A stretch of DNA of 64,000 nucleotides from Cyprinodon diabolis (Eukaryota > Chordata > Actinopteri > Cyprinodontiformes > Cyprinodontidae). Position numbers and translations under genes: made by a program. The DNA lies in assembly GCA_030533445.1 (NCBI GenBank), contig CM060069.1:7752424-7816423 (forward strand), written 5' to 3'. The notes under the pieces were generated by a model. That model saw only the letters and a list, made by a program, of their open reading frames with translations, searched no databases and was not told the origin of the DNA. Positions 34,422 to 45,816 of this stretch are shown here, one piece after another (the stretch's first letter is position 1; each line of letters begins with the position of its first letter).

Positions 34422-36420
34422 TGTCATGGTCTTGTTCTATTGTGCTTTACTTTGCTCCATGCTTCCTAGTTGTATTGGTTTTATTCCTTTTTGTTGTAAT
34501 TTCTAGATTTATGTTAGTTCTCATGTTTTTCTCCTGTCCTGTTGCCCTCTTGTGTGTGTGTGTGTTTTCCTTTCCCCTTGGCTCCCTCATTGTCTCCTCT
34601 CACACCTGCTCCTTGTCAGCTTGTTAGCCCTCCCTTTGTCTCTGTCAGCCATAGGCGGATCTACTGGGGTGGCATAGGGTGGCAAATGCCACCCTAAATG
34701 ACAGCCTTGCCACCCCTGCTGCCACCCCAGTTAGCGGTAGGGGTGGCAAGGCTTATAAATTATGGATAATTACGACCGCTAATTTCCAATGTCGGACTGC
34801 AGTGAATGCAGCACGAAATGACGTGAGAGCGATGGAAACTGATTAGTTTTGAAACCGAATGGGGCAAAGCGAGGGAGCCAGGGGTCATGCGGAGAGGAGA
34901 CACGGGATGAAACAGGTAAAAACTGAATAACTATCTATCGAGAAATGAAATCATAATGAAAGCACAATGTTGCTAGCATAGCTGCAATGCTGATTTTGAG
35001 ATGATAAAAATCAGGTTGCAGAACGTTATTTCTCCAACTATGATGTTAGTTAGGCCTGACGTCTCAGGCTCATAAAAAAATATTTGCGGTCAACTATGAC
35101 AGACAAGAGATGATCAAGTTTGGTTGTACTCAAATCAAAGCGCACAAAGGCATTGGATCTAAATACATTTGTTATAAAGTTGTTTGCTGAGCAACATAGA
35201 AATCGCAGCATTCACCTGTTATAATCATGTTAACTTTATGTTCTGCTCTCTGGTGAGCCTTTACATAGCTGTTACATTTTTTTTTGGCACCTGAGAAAAT
35301 CTGATATTTCCTTTAATAAAACCAAAAGTGTTAAAAGTAAAGTTAAAAATGTGATACTGGTGTAAATCCTGCTTAATATGAAGCAGTGTTGTTTCTTTTT
35401 TGTATATATAGAATGAAACTATCCAGAAATTACCTGTATGAACCTACTCAACATTTTTTGTACTTTTTCAGACTGGAAGCAAAATGTATTTTTATGTTGC
35501 TTCTTTTCAGATTTGTGGAGATTTTGATGTAACATACAGTACCTGCCTTTTTGTTGATTTGTTGACACAGCAGCTCTATCTACAGCATATTTACATGCAT
35601 GAAATGCCCCTTTCATGTTGCCTTAACTGCTGTATGTCAAGTTACTGATGAACAAATGGGGTAAATGTGTGTTCAGAGTAAACAATACATGGATGTCCGG
35701 TACCTTGTTCGGGTGCCTTGACCCATTTATTTCTACTGTGTAGTTCTGCTCACTTTAGTACAGCTCAATCCATAGATCTCTGATGGGTAACTTTTTCTTT
35801 CTATAGTTTCTTCTTGTGCAAATGCTGCAAAGCTGCCTCTCTGACAGTCAGTCTCAAACATCTGCACCTCAGCACCTGTGTCTTACCATAATACCTTTCC
35901 TGTCATAAGGCCCCTCTAGAAGTAGTGTTATCATCCTTCTATGTCCTATTAAGTGAGATCACATTGTACGATGTATTACTAATATGAACTGTTTCACATG
36001 AAACACTTACTGTGCATACTATTCTCACCAAACTGTGATAACTGTGATTAAATTTAGTGTAAACAAATGCCATTTGTTGCCACCCCTCAAAAATCCTTGC
36101 CCCCCTCTCGCCACCCCATAATTATTTTTCTAGATCCGCCCCTGCTGTCAGCTATATATGCTCTCCCTCTGCTCTCACTCTTGGTTGGTTCCTTGTCTTT
36201 GCTGTCCTCCCATGCTGTTGTCCACCTACCTCGTCTCTCCCTGGCTCCTCGTGTTTGGTTTCCCCAGATGTCTCCTTAGTTCTGGTTTGCTTGTCATTAT
36301 TTGTTGGATTTTTGGATTACTGCCTTTGTTTACTGTTTTGCCCCAATAAAACTCCTAGAAATCTCCTCAGCATCTCTGCCTCTGCATTTGGGTCCTCCAA
36401 ACCACAACCAAACATTGACA
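34422..36420 (+). mobile_element. Solo LTR, family A, interrupted by a hAT MITE
   Basis: Starts TGTCATGG and ends CATTGACA. After removing the nested MITE and its duplication it is about 496 bp and parallels the LTR at 13845-14314 (same CACACCTGCTCCT and CTGCATTTGGGTCCTC marks, CAATAAAACTCC near the end). Flanks are AAAAT and AATAT, one mismatch. Confidence 0.82.
34650..36144. mobile_element. 1.5-kb hAT-type MITE nested in the LTR
   Basis: 1,495 bp with a perfect 8-bp duplication CTGTCAGC (34642-34649 and 36145-36152). Ends are CATAGGCGGATCTA and (complement) CAGGGGCGGATCTA, each followed by GGGGTGGCA-type sequence. I find no transposase. It is the innermost of three nested elements. Confidence 0.9.
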
Positions 36421-37520
36421 AATATATGCATAAGTGAGCATTTTGACTCTCACTGTGAATGTGTATAGTGTAAATTGTAGACAGTGAAAAGTGGAATAGC
36501 TTAAACGTGGATCATACCTGCACTGTAGCATCTGGAAGGCTTGCGGTCATGTTTGAAAGGGCATCTTTGACAGCCAGGGTCCTCTGCATCAGGACTTCCA
36601 GTGTTGGTAATAAAGTTCCATAAGGACAGTCTGCTTGGAGAATGTCCAGAGTCACAGTCAGGGGCTTTGTGGCCGTGCAGTATTCATTAAGGAATTGGTA
36701 TTCTCTCTCTTTGAAGCATTTCACTCCCAGATTGGCGCACAGAGTATTTAGCTCATTCATAGGGATTTCTGTAACTCTCTTAAAAGCATCAAAAAATGAG
36801 TTCCACCTTGTAGAGGTTGGTACCAGGAGCTTTCTTCTACTGACTTTCTCTACTGCCTCTGATGCTCTGGTGGACCCACTTGTTTTTGTCTGAGCATTTT
36901 GCTGTGCTGCTCCTGTAAACAACCTTAATATCCGCATTAGATCTTAAATATTTTTCCATATCGTTTGTGGAAATGAGGTTAATTTTGTGGGAAGCACACC
37001 TGTGGTGTGGAGGATGTAACTTTTATTGTTAGCTGTCCAAATATCAGCTGTTGTTGACACAAAATCAACCTCATGTAGCGCAGCCTTCAGATTTGTCTCC
37101 ATCGCTTCATATTGTTTGTCCAGGTAATTAGAAAAACATGTTCTGTGAGGCAACCTGGTATCGTTACTGGTAGGGATTTTAGATATGATGGCACGAACCG
37201 ATGGTGAACCAACAGTATTCACAGGCAGCATTTCCTCAACCACATAATGCCCAAACATCCTGTTCAACTCCCCTGCTTGCTAGGTATGGGACCTTCTTCA
37301 CCTGTGTCTTTCGTGGGTGGGACTTGCTCCTTAGCTTCGTTGTGCTTTGCTGTTTCTCCAGATGTTTTTTCAGGTTTGACGTCGTGTTTTTGAAGGTAGA
37401 CGACACTCTGTCACCAGCGCAAAGTGTACAACAGACCTTAATGTTGTCATCCTTAGCCGAAATAAAATCAAAATAATGTCTGTACTTCCTGCTGCTAAAG
37501 GCTGACTTCTCTCCTTCCAT

Positions 37521-38245
37521 GTTTATTGTTCACATCACATCTGATCTGACGAGATAGAATCTTTGATCTGATTTTGGCGCCACAGAGCAGATATGACATA
37601 CCTCGTAAGAAATAGAAAAAAAAAAAAAAAAAGAACGTATAGTAGGCCACGTTCCCCTGAAATTCAGAAATAGTAACGCATGGCGTTTTTATAAAAGTAA
37701 CCTTAATCTGAATACTAGTTTTGGAATAGTGGTTGCGTTAGATTATTCGTTAGTGAAAAAAGTAGTACAGTCCTACAGACTACCTGCAACAGTGGGTGCA
37801 GCATGACTAAAATCTGACTGTTTTGTGATATCTGTGCTTTATATGAAACTTTTCAGTTCTATTCTTCCATAGCCCTGTTTTGAGCCCTGTTTCTCTAACA
37901 TACAATTTCCAGTTTCATTTTATCTTTGCATTCAATGCAAAGACAGTTTGACAATTCGAAAAAAGTTCCCTCTGAAACATTCTACTTGTACTAATACTCA
38001 TCTTCTGCTTGTCGGGGACCAGGTCACAGGGGCTGCAGTCTCAGCAGAGCTGGGTCTACCTACAGTAGGTCTGGTTGAAAATAATAGAGCTAGCAAGTAG
38101 CTAGCAGACATGAAGGGACTCAATTCAAAAAAACTAATTTCATCATATTTTAGTTAATATCATGGCCTATGGCACAAGGTGCTTAAAAGGTTCGCTTACT
38201 AATTTTGTTACTTTTAGTTACTCAACTTACTACCTGAAACACATA
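37521..38245. other. Right flank of hAT relic and non-coding sequence
   Basis: 37672-37780 looks like the other terminal region of the hAT relic (TAACGC, GTTAGATTATTCGTTAGTG). The rest to 38245 has no recognised feature. Confidence 0.35.
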
Positions 38246-39431
38246 GGGCCGGATTTATCAAGATCCAATTTTGCGTGCAGTAATTTGCGCTCGCAAACTG
38301 GAATTTTGTGCGAGGGGCTGAACCATGGTTTGCGGATGATTTAACAAGAGTGATTGCGTAACTGGTGGCAGGTGCAAAACTGTTGGAGACGCCCTATTTA
38401 AATGATGGTTTTGTGCGTTTTGTGGTTTGCGGCAAAGTAGTTTGTAGTTTGTACAAACTAGTGCATTAAGAAATTTAAATCTTACAGTGACCCCCAACAA
38501 AAAAAAAAAATATATATATATATATATATAGAAAAAACTTTAGCAACCTTTATTCCCTAAGGTGGTATGTGGCTGAATTTCTACTTCACTGCAGTAAAAA
38601 AAACAAAAACACAGGTGTTTTGTATTGGCCTGTAGAAAAATGCACATACCAAATGGCTCACAAGAAGTGATTGTGGATGAGATTACTGCGCGTACGCATC
38701 CCCGCAGCATTGGCACGTTGCTCCGCAGGCGCAGGGGGAGAACCCCGACCCCGTCGGACAGCACTTTGGACAGCACTTCTGGAAAAACGAGATTGGGAGA
38801 TCCCAGCTCTCACTGCAACCGTACGCTGGAATGACCCAGATGCAAAAAAGTGCAATGTTGCAAGGAGTTTTGTGATATCTGGTATTGCGTGGGTCCTCCT
38901 TGTGGCTGGCTCCAAATCCATTCGGAGTTCCCCCAACAGCTCCAAAATGGCAATGCTGGATAAACGATATGTGTCGTTTCCTCCTTCATTGCAAAAATAT
39001 TCATACGGAGTGAAAATATGCGTTCTCTGCGTCTCCTTGCTTCATTTCGATGTCTCCTTCTTGCGACAATAACCGCTGCCATGTGTGCGCAATTACGCAT
39101 ACAGACCATTTGCACCTTCTTTTGAAACGTGTTAAATATAGAGTCAGATACCGTTAGCAAAATTACTTTCAGGTTTGATAAATCACTTTGCGAGTGCTAA
39201 ATTAATATATTTACATGTTCTCCTCCCACAAGACGCACTTTTGCGTGTAAACACACCATATTGCATATTCATTGCAGAAAAAGTACTAAATGGATAAGAG
39301 GCGCTATTTAGCACGTTTTAAAGACCAAATCCTTTTAGCACGCTGTTGATAGATCAGTTTGTACATTTTTTAGCGTGCGCAGTGAAATAGCTCATGTTTT
39401 TATACACGCAAACCTTTGATAGATCCGGCCC
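38246..39431 (-). mobile_element. Internally deleted PIF/Harbinger element
   Basis: Terminal inverted repeats GGGCCGGATTTATCAA and (complement) GGGCCGGATCTATCAA, with ATA on both sides (38243-38245 and 39432-39434). On the minus strand the transposase N-terminus is readable: RRRRERIFSLRMNIFAM, a frame break, then ELLGELRMDLEPATRR and LATLHFFASGSFQRTVAV followed by GISQSRFSR, a Harbinger signature. The DDE catalytic part is absent. An (AT)n run lies at about 38510-38530. Confidence 0.82.
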
Positions 39432-40119
39432 ATATAGATTAATCACACAGAGATTGATATTTACATGCTTTTATTTTTGTGCTTATTTTCCACTTGTAGC
39501 AAATTAAAATGTGGTATCTAAGTTTATAATATTAAATCGGATGAATCTTATACATGCATAAAGGCTGTTAATTTTAAAAGGACGATTTTAACCTGACAAA
39601 GACTCATGGGTAGATTTATAACTAAATATACAAAATATATTTATTCTCATGAAGTGTGGGTTTCTGGAGGGGCCGAAGCAAAGACAGGAATTTGTAGCAG
39701 AATGATAAGAACCAAACCAGAGAAACTGATAATGAAATGAAGTAGTGGAAGAAAAACAGGAAAGCTGAGTAATAAAGTCTGATTAACAAGCACAGAGATG
39801 AACAGAGATATCAAAAACCCAGAACAAAGATCTAACATAGATATAACCTAACTTAAGATATAAACATTAGAGAAATAACCTAGTAAGTTATATACAATGA
39901 ATGACCTAATATGCAGACAGATACTACCAATAATGAAACAAAGAAATGTGCAAATAATTGAAACAGTAACAAAGCAATGATGATGATGCACAAAAAAGAA
40001 AAACAACTGAAACCAACTGAGGATCTTGAAGTATATGGCTTATGTTTGAAAAGAAATTGTAAGTAAACAAAACCAAATGCACCATAGAACATTTTTTTTT
40101 CTTATACTGAAAATTAATC
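39432..40119. other. AT-rich non-coding stretch
   Basis: No coding or repeat feature is supported. Confidence 0.35.
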
Positions 40120-40640
40120 TGATTTTTAGACTTAGACCGCCTTTATTGTCATTGCACAAAAAACACAGGGTGAATCTTGACAACGAAATGTCGATTACTT
40201 TGCTACCAGTGTAACAGAGCTGAGACGTTATTACTGCACAATAAATATGTTTTCTATGAGAAAGAGCTAGCTATATACAGGGTAACGAGTATATATATAC
40301 AGTATATACATACATATATTGCACTGAGTTATTGAAAATGAAACATTAAATTGAAGCCAAAACTAAACTAAGGTGCGTGTTATTGTGTGTGTGTGTGTGT
40401 GTGTGTGGGGTGGGGGGTGAAGGAGTGTTGTGTGGCGTTAAGCAGTCTGATGGCCAGGGGGAAGAAACTGTCCAGTAGTCTGGTCGTTCTGCAGAGGATT
40501 CTGCGGAACCTTCTGCCAGCGGGGAAAACAGTCCATGGTTGGGGTGGGTGGAGTTGGAGAGGATCTGGCAGCGCCTGTCCGCGTGGTTCTTGATGTCTTA
40601 AAGTCTCAGTGGTAAAAAAACCATGCATAAGTACCACACC
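40120..40640 (-). mobile_element. LINE 3' end with ORF2 C-terminal remnant
   Basis: On the minus strand RFRRILCRTTRLLDSFFPLA then IRLLN resembles the end of L2-like fish ORF2 proteins. GACCGCCTTTATTGTCATTG and GACAACGAAATG near 40135-40190 are the complement of the usual 3' UTR. A (TG)n block sits at 40385-40408. It lies just downstream of the sialidase gene. Confidence 0.65.
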
Positions 40641-40647
40641 CTTTACT

Positions 40648-43218
40648 TCAAATGCAAGGCTTCAGTTCATCATAAGTAAACAGGATACAAGCTATCTGTT
40701 CGGTACAACATTCCTTCCCACACTCCACTAGACATGCAAACCAGCCGTCACCAATGTAGGCCAGGTCAGAATAACCACTGGGTCCACCATTAATGACCCC
40801 GAGTTGTTTCCATGCAAGTGGGTCAAACTTTGATGCTGTTTTGTTCAGATAGACTCCTAAATTCAACCTCTCATCCTTACTTGTTGGGTGAGAGAAAAGT
40901 AACCATTTGTTTACCTGATTTGTGTGTGCAGCTGCAGGCTGGGTTGGAAATGAAACCAGACTCCCCTGACAGCCTTTACCTGTTTCTACGAGGATGGGAG
41001 ATTGTTTAAGCTCAGCAGAACTATTTTGACCAACCGTAGCTTGCACTCGAAGACCTTCCTCATTGCGAGCATTGCAGTAGATAACCTTTTTCCTATTGTC
41101 ATCAATTACCTCCACCATCTCACACTCTAGAGAAACTTTTTTCACCATTTTAGAAATGCTCCATGTTTTCCCTTTATCATCACTATAAAAAAAAAAAGAA
41201 TTTGGAACAGGGGGTTTATCTTTTGGGCCTGTGTAAGCATACGCTGGAACAATCATTGTGCCGTTGTCAGTTTGAAGACCATGGCCTGGTCCAACGGCAA
41301 GCACTGACCAGCAGTGAATATCAGGCAGCTGATCAGTCAGATCAGTGAACTCACTCCACTGGCTGTCCTTGGTTCTTTTTCTGATGTAGCAAGGACGGGC
41401 CATGTTGCAGTGGTGCTTTTTCTGCCAGCTCTCTGTGTTTTTCACATACACGAAGAAAAGAAACAGTGTTTCTGTGTGTTTTTCAAACAGCAGGCAGGGA
41501 TTCATGGGACGATATCCACAGGAGCACTTTTTCATTAATACTTCTTCATTCTCTGTCCACTGAAAAGACATAGTGAATTTTATTCATAGTAAAACAATGA
41601 ATTAAACTGTTATCATATTGATCAAATAATCTTAGATTTTAATTACAGTGTTACTTAACATATTTACCTCTACTGTCCTCTTGCTGTTATCATCCCTCAC
41701 TGTTCCTATTTTCATGACCAGCGCCACCGCATCCAAATCTTGTACTGTTGTCCGTTTCTCTGCAATAGCATCAGTGGCGGCCGGCCCATAGGGGGCGCTG
41801 GGGCACCGCCCTCCCTGATAAGAAGAGAGAAACGTAAAATATATTTTTAAAAATTAACTCATAAATGTCAGTTTTACTCTCTAGAGTGTGTACCTATAAG
41901 CAAAACAAATTATATAAACTACATTTCCCTACCTACTGTCATTCATTTGTGGATTTCCACAGACAGACTCCTACCGTCTCTGTTCTGGGGGCTGTGATCA
42001 GACAGCCCCACATTTGCAGAGAATCTGTCAATCATGTACTATTGCTAGGTGAATTTAATGGCCAATCAGCGTCTCAGAACTTTATGGTCTTGGGGCGCTG
42101 AAAATACTGCGCTTTAACAGGCTTCTGCACCCATGCGCAGGTGCAGACAATTAGAGGGATGATGGCGAATGTAACGAACGAGATGCAGCTTCCACCAAAT
42201 TCGGTGAGATCCTTATTTATCTACCCGTTTGCCAGAAGAACATCCCTGTTGTAGGGTAGGAAAATTTCATGTCATGGTTATTGTGACTGTGACGAATCCA
42301 CATCCTCTAACTTTGCGCGCCACACACACATTCCTGTTATACTGTGCTTGTGAGGACCAATACGCTCGCGCTGAGCCCAGTAGCTCCATTAACTTAAAAC
42401 ACACAAGCTGTCCTGGTTACCTGCTGGCGTATTGAGGGTGCACACTTAATATTTCAGTGGGGTTAGCCGTGTGTGTGTGGGGGTGTGGGGGGTGTGTGTG
42501 TGTGTGTGTGCTACGGGGACTTGTCATCTTCTGTCTGGCTGCGTCTTTGCTGGGTTCAAACCCAGTTTGGTGTAATTGAATAAGTCAAAGAATCTGTGTA
42601 AAATAATTAAGTTGTAAAAATTATTTGTTTTTGTACATCAATTGTTTGTGGAGGTAATATATGGACAAAACCGATTAATGAGAAGAAATCAGAAATAAGA
42701 GAGCCTGTAGGGCCTTAAAATATTTAATGAGGGCTGTGGGAAGAAGAGCGGCAATTTTTGTTTTCTGTTTCTTTGTTACATTGCTGGTAACTGGAGGGAG
42801 GCTGAGGCCCAGAGTATCTTGTACATGTTTAGTTTCTTTTGCACCCTGTTTTGAGTTTTTGAGCACAATAAATCACCAACACCGGTAACCCGACTGAGCC
42901 TGGATTCTGGGAGGCCAAAGAACCCCGTCACAGTGACCCAAATCATCACTGTTACTGTTATTATATAGTAAATTAAATCATTACTGTTAAATTGTATGTA
43001 TTGTCCAATTGTTTATTTGAATTCTTTTTCCGGATTAGTTGGAGACATACACTAGGCTATATCAGCCCCACCAAAAATATTTTTCACCAGCCGCCACTGA
43101 ATAGCATAGAGTTTTTTTCATCTTCATTATAGTAGAGGGCAGGAATCCTGTACACTTCCCCCTTCTTTGACAAGAAGACAGTTGTTTTTCCAAATTCGGT
43201 TTTGTCCATTGCTGCCAT
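40648..43218 (-). pseudogene. neu3: Sialidase-3-like (NEU3 family) gene, first coding exon disrupted
   Basis: Exon 1 starts at ATG 43218 (MAAMDKTEFGKTTVF) with the YRIP motif that binds the sialic acid carboxylate. It is cut by a 1.3-kb element at 41772-43099 and resumes with AIAEKRTTVQDLDAVALV, ending at the donor GAG|GTAAAT (41668). Exon 2 (41559-40648) is intact for 303 residues: PMNPCLLFE, WSVLAVGPGHG, YSDDKGKTWS (Asp box), LECEMVEV, CQGSLVSF, LLFSHPTSK, GYSDLAYIGDGWF and LVECG, all in the NEU3/NEU4 order. Exon 1 without the insert is 215 bp; the phase requires 216, and an A7 run just before the insertion is where one base is missing. The family cleaves sialic acid from gangliosides at membranes. 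As assembled it cannot give a full enzyme; a transcript starting inside exon 2 would lack YRIP. Confidence 0.85.
41772..43099. mobile_element. hAT-like element inserted in sialidase exon 1
   Basis: 1,328 bp with a perfect 8-bp target duplication AATAGCAT (41764-41771 and 43100-43107). Ends are CAGTGGCGGCCGG and (complement) CAGTGGCGGCTGG. Inside near 42160-42205 is a short frame starting MANVTNEMQLPPNS before a GTGAGA donor, possibly a leftover first transposase exon. A (TG)n block lies at 42468-42511. Confidence 0.9.
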
Positions 43219-43734
43219 TAGAAGGAAAGGTGACCTTACATGAAGAGAATAAGAACGTTTTCCTCTGTGTTAGATAATCAACAGTCTGCTTGCTGCTTCT
43301 TCAGGGCAAGGAGTTACACCTGCAGGACTGGAGGGAGGAGCAAAGACAACTTGGAAAAAAAAAGAAAATCATACAATACTTCAGCAAATATCAAGATTAA
43401 TGTTCTGAGGAAGTTAGAACAGAGCCAAGAACCAGAAAACCTGTTTGACCTCTCCTTACGTGTTTAGTCCCTTCATCAGTCCTGTATCTGTGCTATTACC
43501 ACACACTAGGAAGCATGACTTTCATTTTATAACATGCTTTATAAAACCATGTGGGTAAAGTTTAATCTAAGTGTTAAAGCAAAAGTTGCTGCAAATGTGG
43601 TGTACTAAAGTGAAAAGAAAATGCTTCAGCTGTTCTGTTACTTACAGCATATTTCTTCTTTACTACCAGTCCACAAAATGTAGTTTAACACTTACAGCTA
43701 TTCCAAAACACTGGAGAGAGATATCATACTAATC
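43219..43734. other. Upstream region of the sialidase gene
   Basis: It likely contains the promoter and any non-coding first exon. I cannot identify a core promoter by eye. Confidence 0.35.
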
Positions 43735-44630
43735 TTATCTTGGTTTTCAATCAGTGGATTCCTGACAAATCCAATATTAAATTTAAAATCTTTCTTTTTC
43801 AGCATAAAGCCCTAAATAATTGCGCTCAATCTGCAGGTTTACTAGTGGTTCCTAGAATTTCTAAAAGTAGAATGGGAGGCAGATCTTTTAGTTATAAGGC
43901 TCCTCTCCTGTGGAACCAACTCCCAGTTTTAGTCATTGAGCCAGACACCCTGTCTACTTTTAAGATTAGGCTTTAAATATTACTTTTTAATCAAGCTTAT
44001 AGTTAAAACGACTCAGATTGTCCTGAGCTTTATCTCTGAAGTTATGCTGCCATAGGCTTAGACTGCTGGAGAACATATGGACTACTGTTACTGACTACTG
44101 TACATTCTAATTTTCCAATTCTACAGTATTTGATAGTTTATTTCATCAGAGTAGCTACATTTGGCCCGGAACCATGTTTAGCCGTGAAACCACACTGCAG
44201 GTAGGTGTTAGTTTGAAATTCCATAGTAAGTGATAGATGTGGGGCGTTAATTCAGTGTTTAGCCTTGTGTCTCTCCTAGATATAGCTATGGGCTCAGTTG
44301 TACAGTAACTGTGACTAACTCTATGCAAAATTGTTATGCTGCTATCGGCTCAAGCGACTGAAGGACATACATATCAATTTTTCGCACTCTGATTTGTTCT
44401 GCATGCAAGACCAGTTTGAGGGATTGCTGCAAAGTCAACCACACATTGCAGGTGAACATCTACTGTCGCCACATGCTCATTTAGGGGGAGAGAATCCAGC
44501 AAGAGAATCCTGCAAAGGGTTTTTCAGATGGAAAACTTTTAACAAGTCTGTCTGTCAGATTCGACTGAATTGTCTCTGTAAAGTGCCCATAGAGTGAAAG
44601 GGCACTATACAAAAAAGAAAAAAAAAACTG
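43735..44630 (+). mobile_element. LINE ORF2 C-terminus and 3' UTR
   Basis: Frame 43740-43976 reads FQHKALNNCAQSAGLLVVPR then KSRMGGRSFSYKAPLLWNQL and LSTFKIRL, the common end of fish LINE ORF2. The 3' part ends with TGTAAAGTGCCCATAGAGTG and GGGCACTATACAAAAAAG, the tail type whose complement appears at 30475, 31405, 47640 and 51241. Confidence 0.7.
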
Positions 44631-45649
44631 AATGGCTGCATCATTCTGTAGGATTCTGACCCTCTGAATCAGATCACTATCTTGATAATTAGCTATCAGT
44701 GTTCTGATGAGACACATACTTGGGTGAGGATCTGACCTACCATTTTCTGCACTAGAATGATTGTACTGACTGATCTGAGGCCATATGAATACAAACTGTC
44801 ATACCTGCTTTACAGGTTACAAACATTGAGTAAACAGATGAACAGAAGGTTTGTTGATTTTATAAAGATAAACTTTCCCCGAACTGCCTGCAGCTTTATA
44901 AAAATATGCTTTCTTTTTTTCCTGCTTCCCTATTGTGGCGAAGATTTTCAAGCTAACTGAAAATTTCTGAAATTGTATACTTTTAACCTTTAAATGGGTT
45001 AATAAATTACATGTTGTTTAACCTTTTTTTCAATTTGACTAAAATATAAAGACTAGGGTGTATAAGATTATTATTTTTTTCATTTATGAGAATCATATGA
45101 AAGACTGAACTTTATGAAAAGAGTGAGGATTAAGCTAAGGCCATGGCCACCCCTAGCCCATTAATGGTGTATGGTGCGGCCATATTGGCTTCACCTGTGT
45201 TCTTAGGTGGACACAGTTCATCACTTTCAGGACAGCCAGTCCTCTGTAAATCAGAGTTGCAGCAGTGACACTATCAATTGAAATATCCTAATTTAACATT
45301 GAAGTTGTTTGTATTTATCTATAAACCAAAAGAAAACAAACAGTAATTAGTCCTTCATATCAAAATACTTGGATTAAAGGTGACAAATACACAATTATTG
45401 TTCTTTTCTGAAGTACATTTTGTGTTTTATAGATAAAAGTTATCTGATCAACCCATATAATGTATACCATACATTATTAATTAAGACAGCTTAGATAAAT
45501 GAATATATGTCAGATTTATTAGCAAGGGCTTCATGAAAATCTAATTTGTCTTCAGCAATTTCTTAAAAAATTACTTAAGTTGTGCATTATTTTCTTGTGG
45601 TACAGTGGGACTAGTGTAGATAGACCCTGAACTGGTTCTGGTCAGTTTT
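44631..45649. other. AT-rich non-coding stretch
   Basis: No coding region or element is recognised. Confidence 0.35.
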
Positions 45650-45816
45650 GTATAGTAACAAAGTAAAAATACTTCACTACTGTACTTAAGTATATTTTGG
45701 AGTACTTTATACTTTCCAAGAGTATACATTTTTTTGGCAACTTTCACTATTACTTCACTACATTTACGAACTTAATTGCATACTTTTACTCCGATGCATT
45801 TTCAATGTTTGGTTTA
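45650..45816. mobile_element. hAT-type MITE fragment, target of Tc1 copy 1
   Basis: GTACTTAAGTATATTTTGGAG and TTCACTACATTTACG with TACTTTTACTCCGATGC belong to the same family as 4979 and 18191. The first Tc1 element sits directly at its right end. Confidence 0.55.

Larger units (their letters stand above)
33792..37520 (-). pseudogene. hAT transposase relic, split by a solo LTR
   Basis: On the minus strand from 37520: start ATG, a BED-type zinc finger (CCTLC then HLEKQ), then RMFGHYVVEEMLPVNTVGSP and VSTTADIWTANNKSYI (the first catalytic D segment), then 36937-36512 with PTSTRWNSFFDAFKRV (conserved RW) and CTATKPLTVTLDILQ. A family A LTR (34422-36420) interrupts it. The C-terminal part follows at 34235-33792: VFKTWFGDLLQDSDAF, a one-base frame break, CPKFKLRWL and, after another frame break, VERLFSLGGLVL, the hAT dimerisation motif. 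The frameshifts make it inactive. Confidence 0.8.

Noticed and set aside
34650..36144. Reading the 34642-36152 block as two independent repeats
   Set aside because: The perfect 8-bp duplication and matching inverted ends show a single inserted element.
41872..42101. Open frames inside the hAT-like insertion as part of the sialidase
   Set aside because: They lie between the two 8-bp target duplications and belong to the inserted element.
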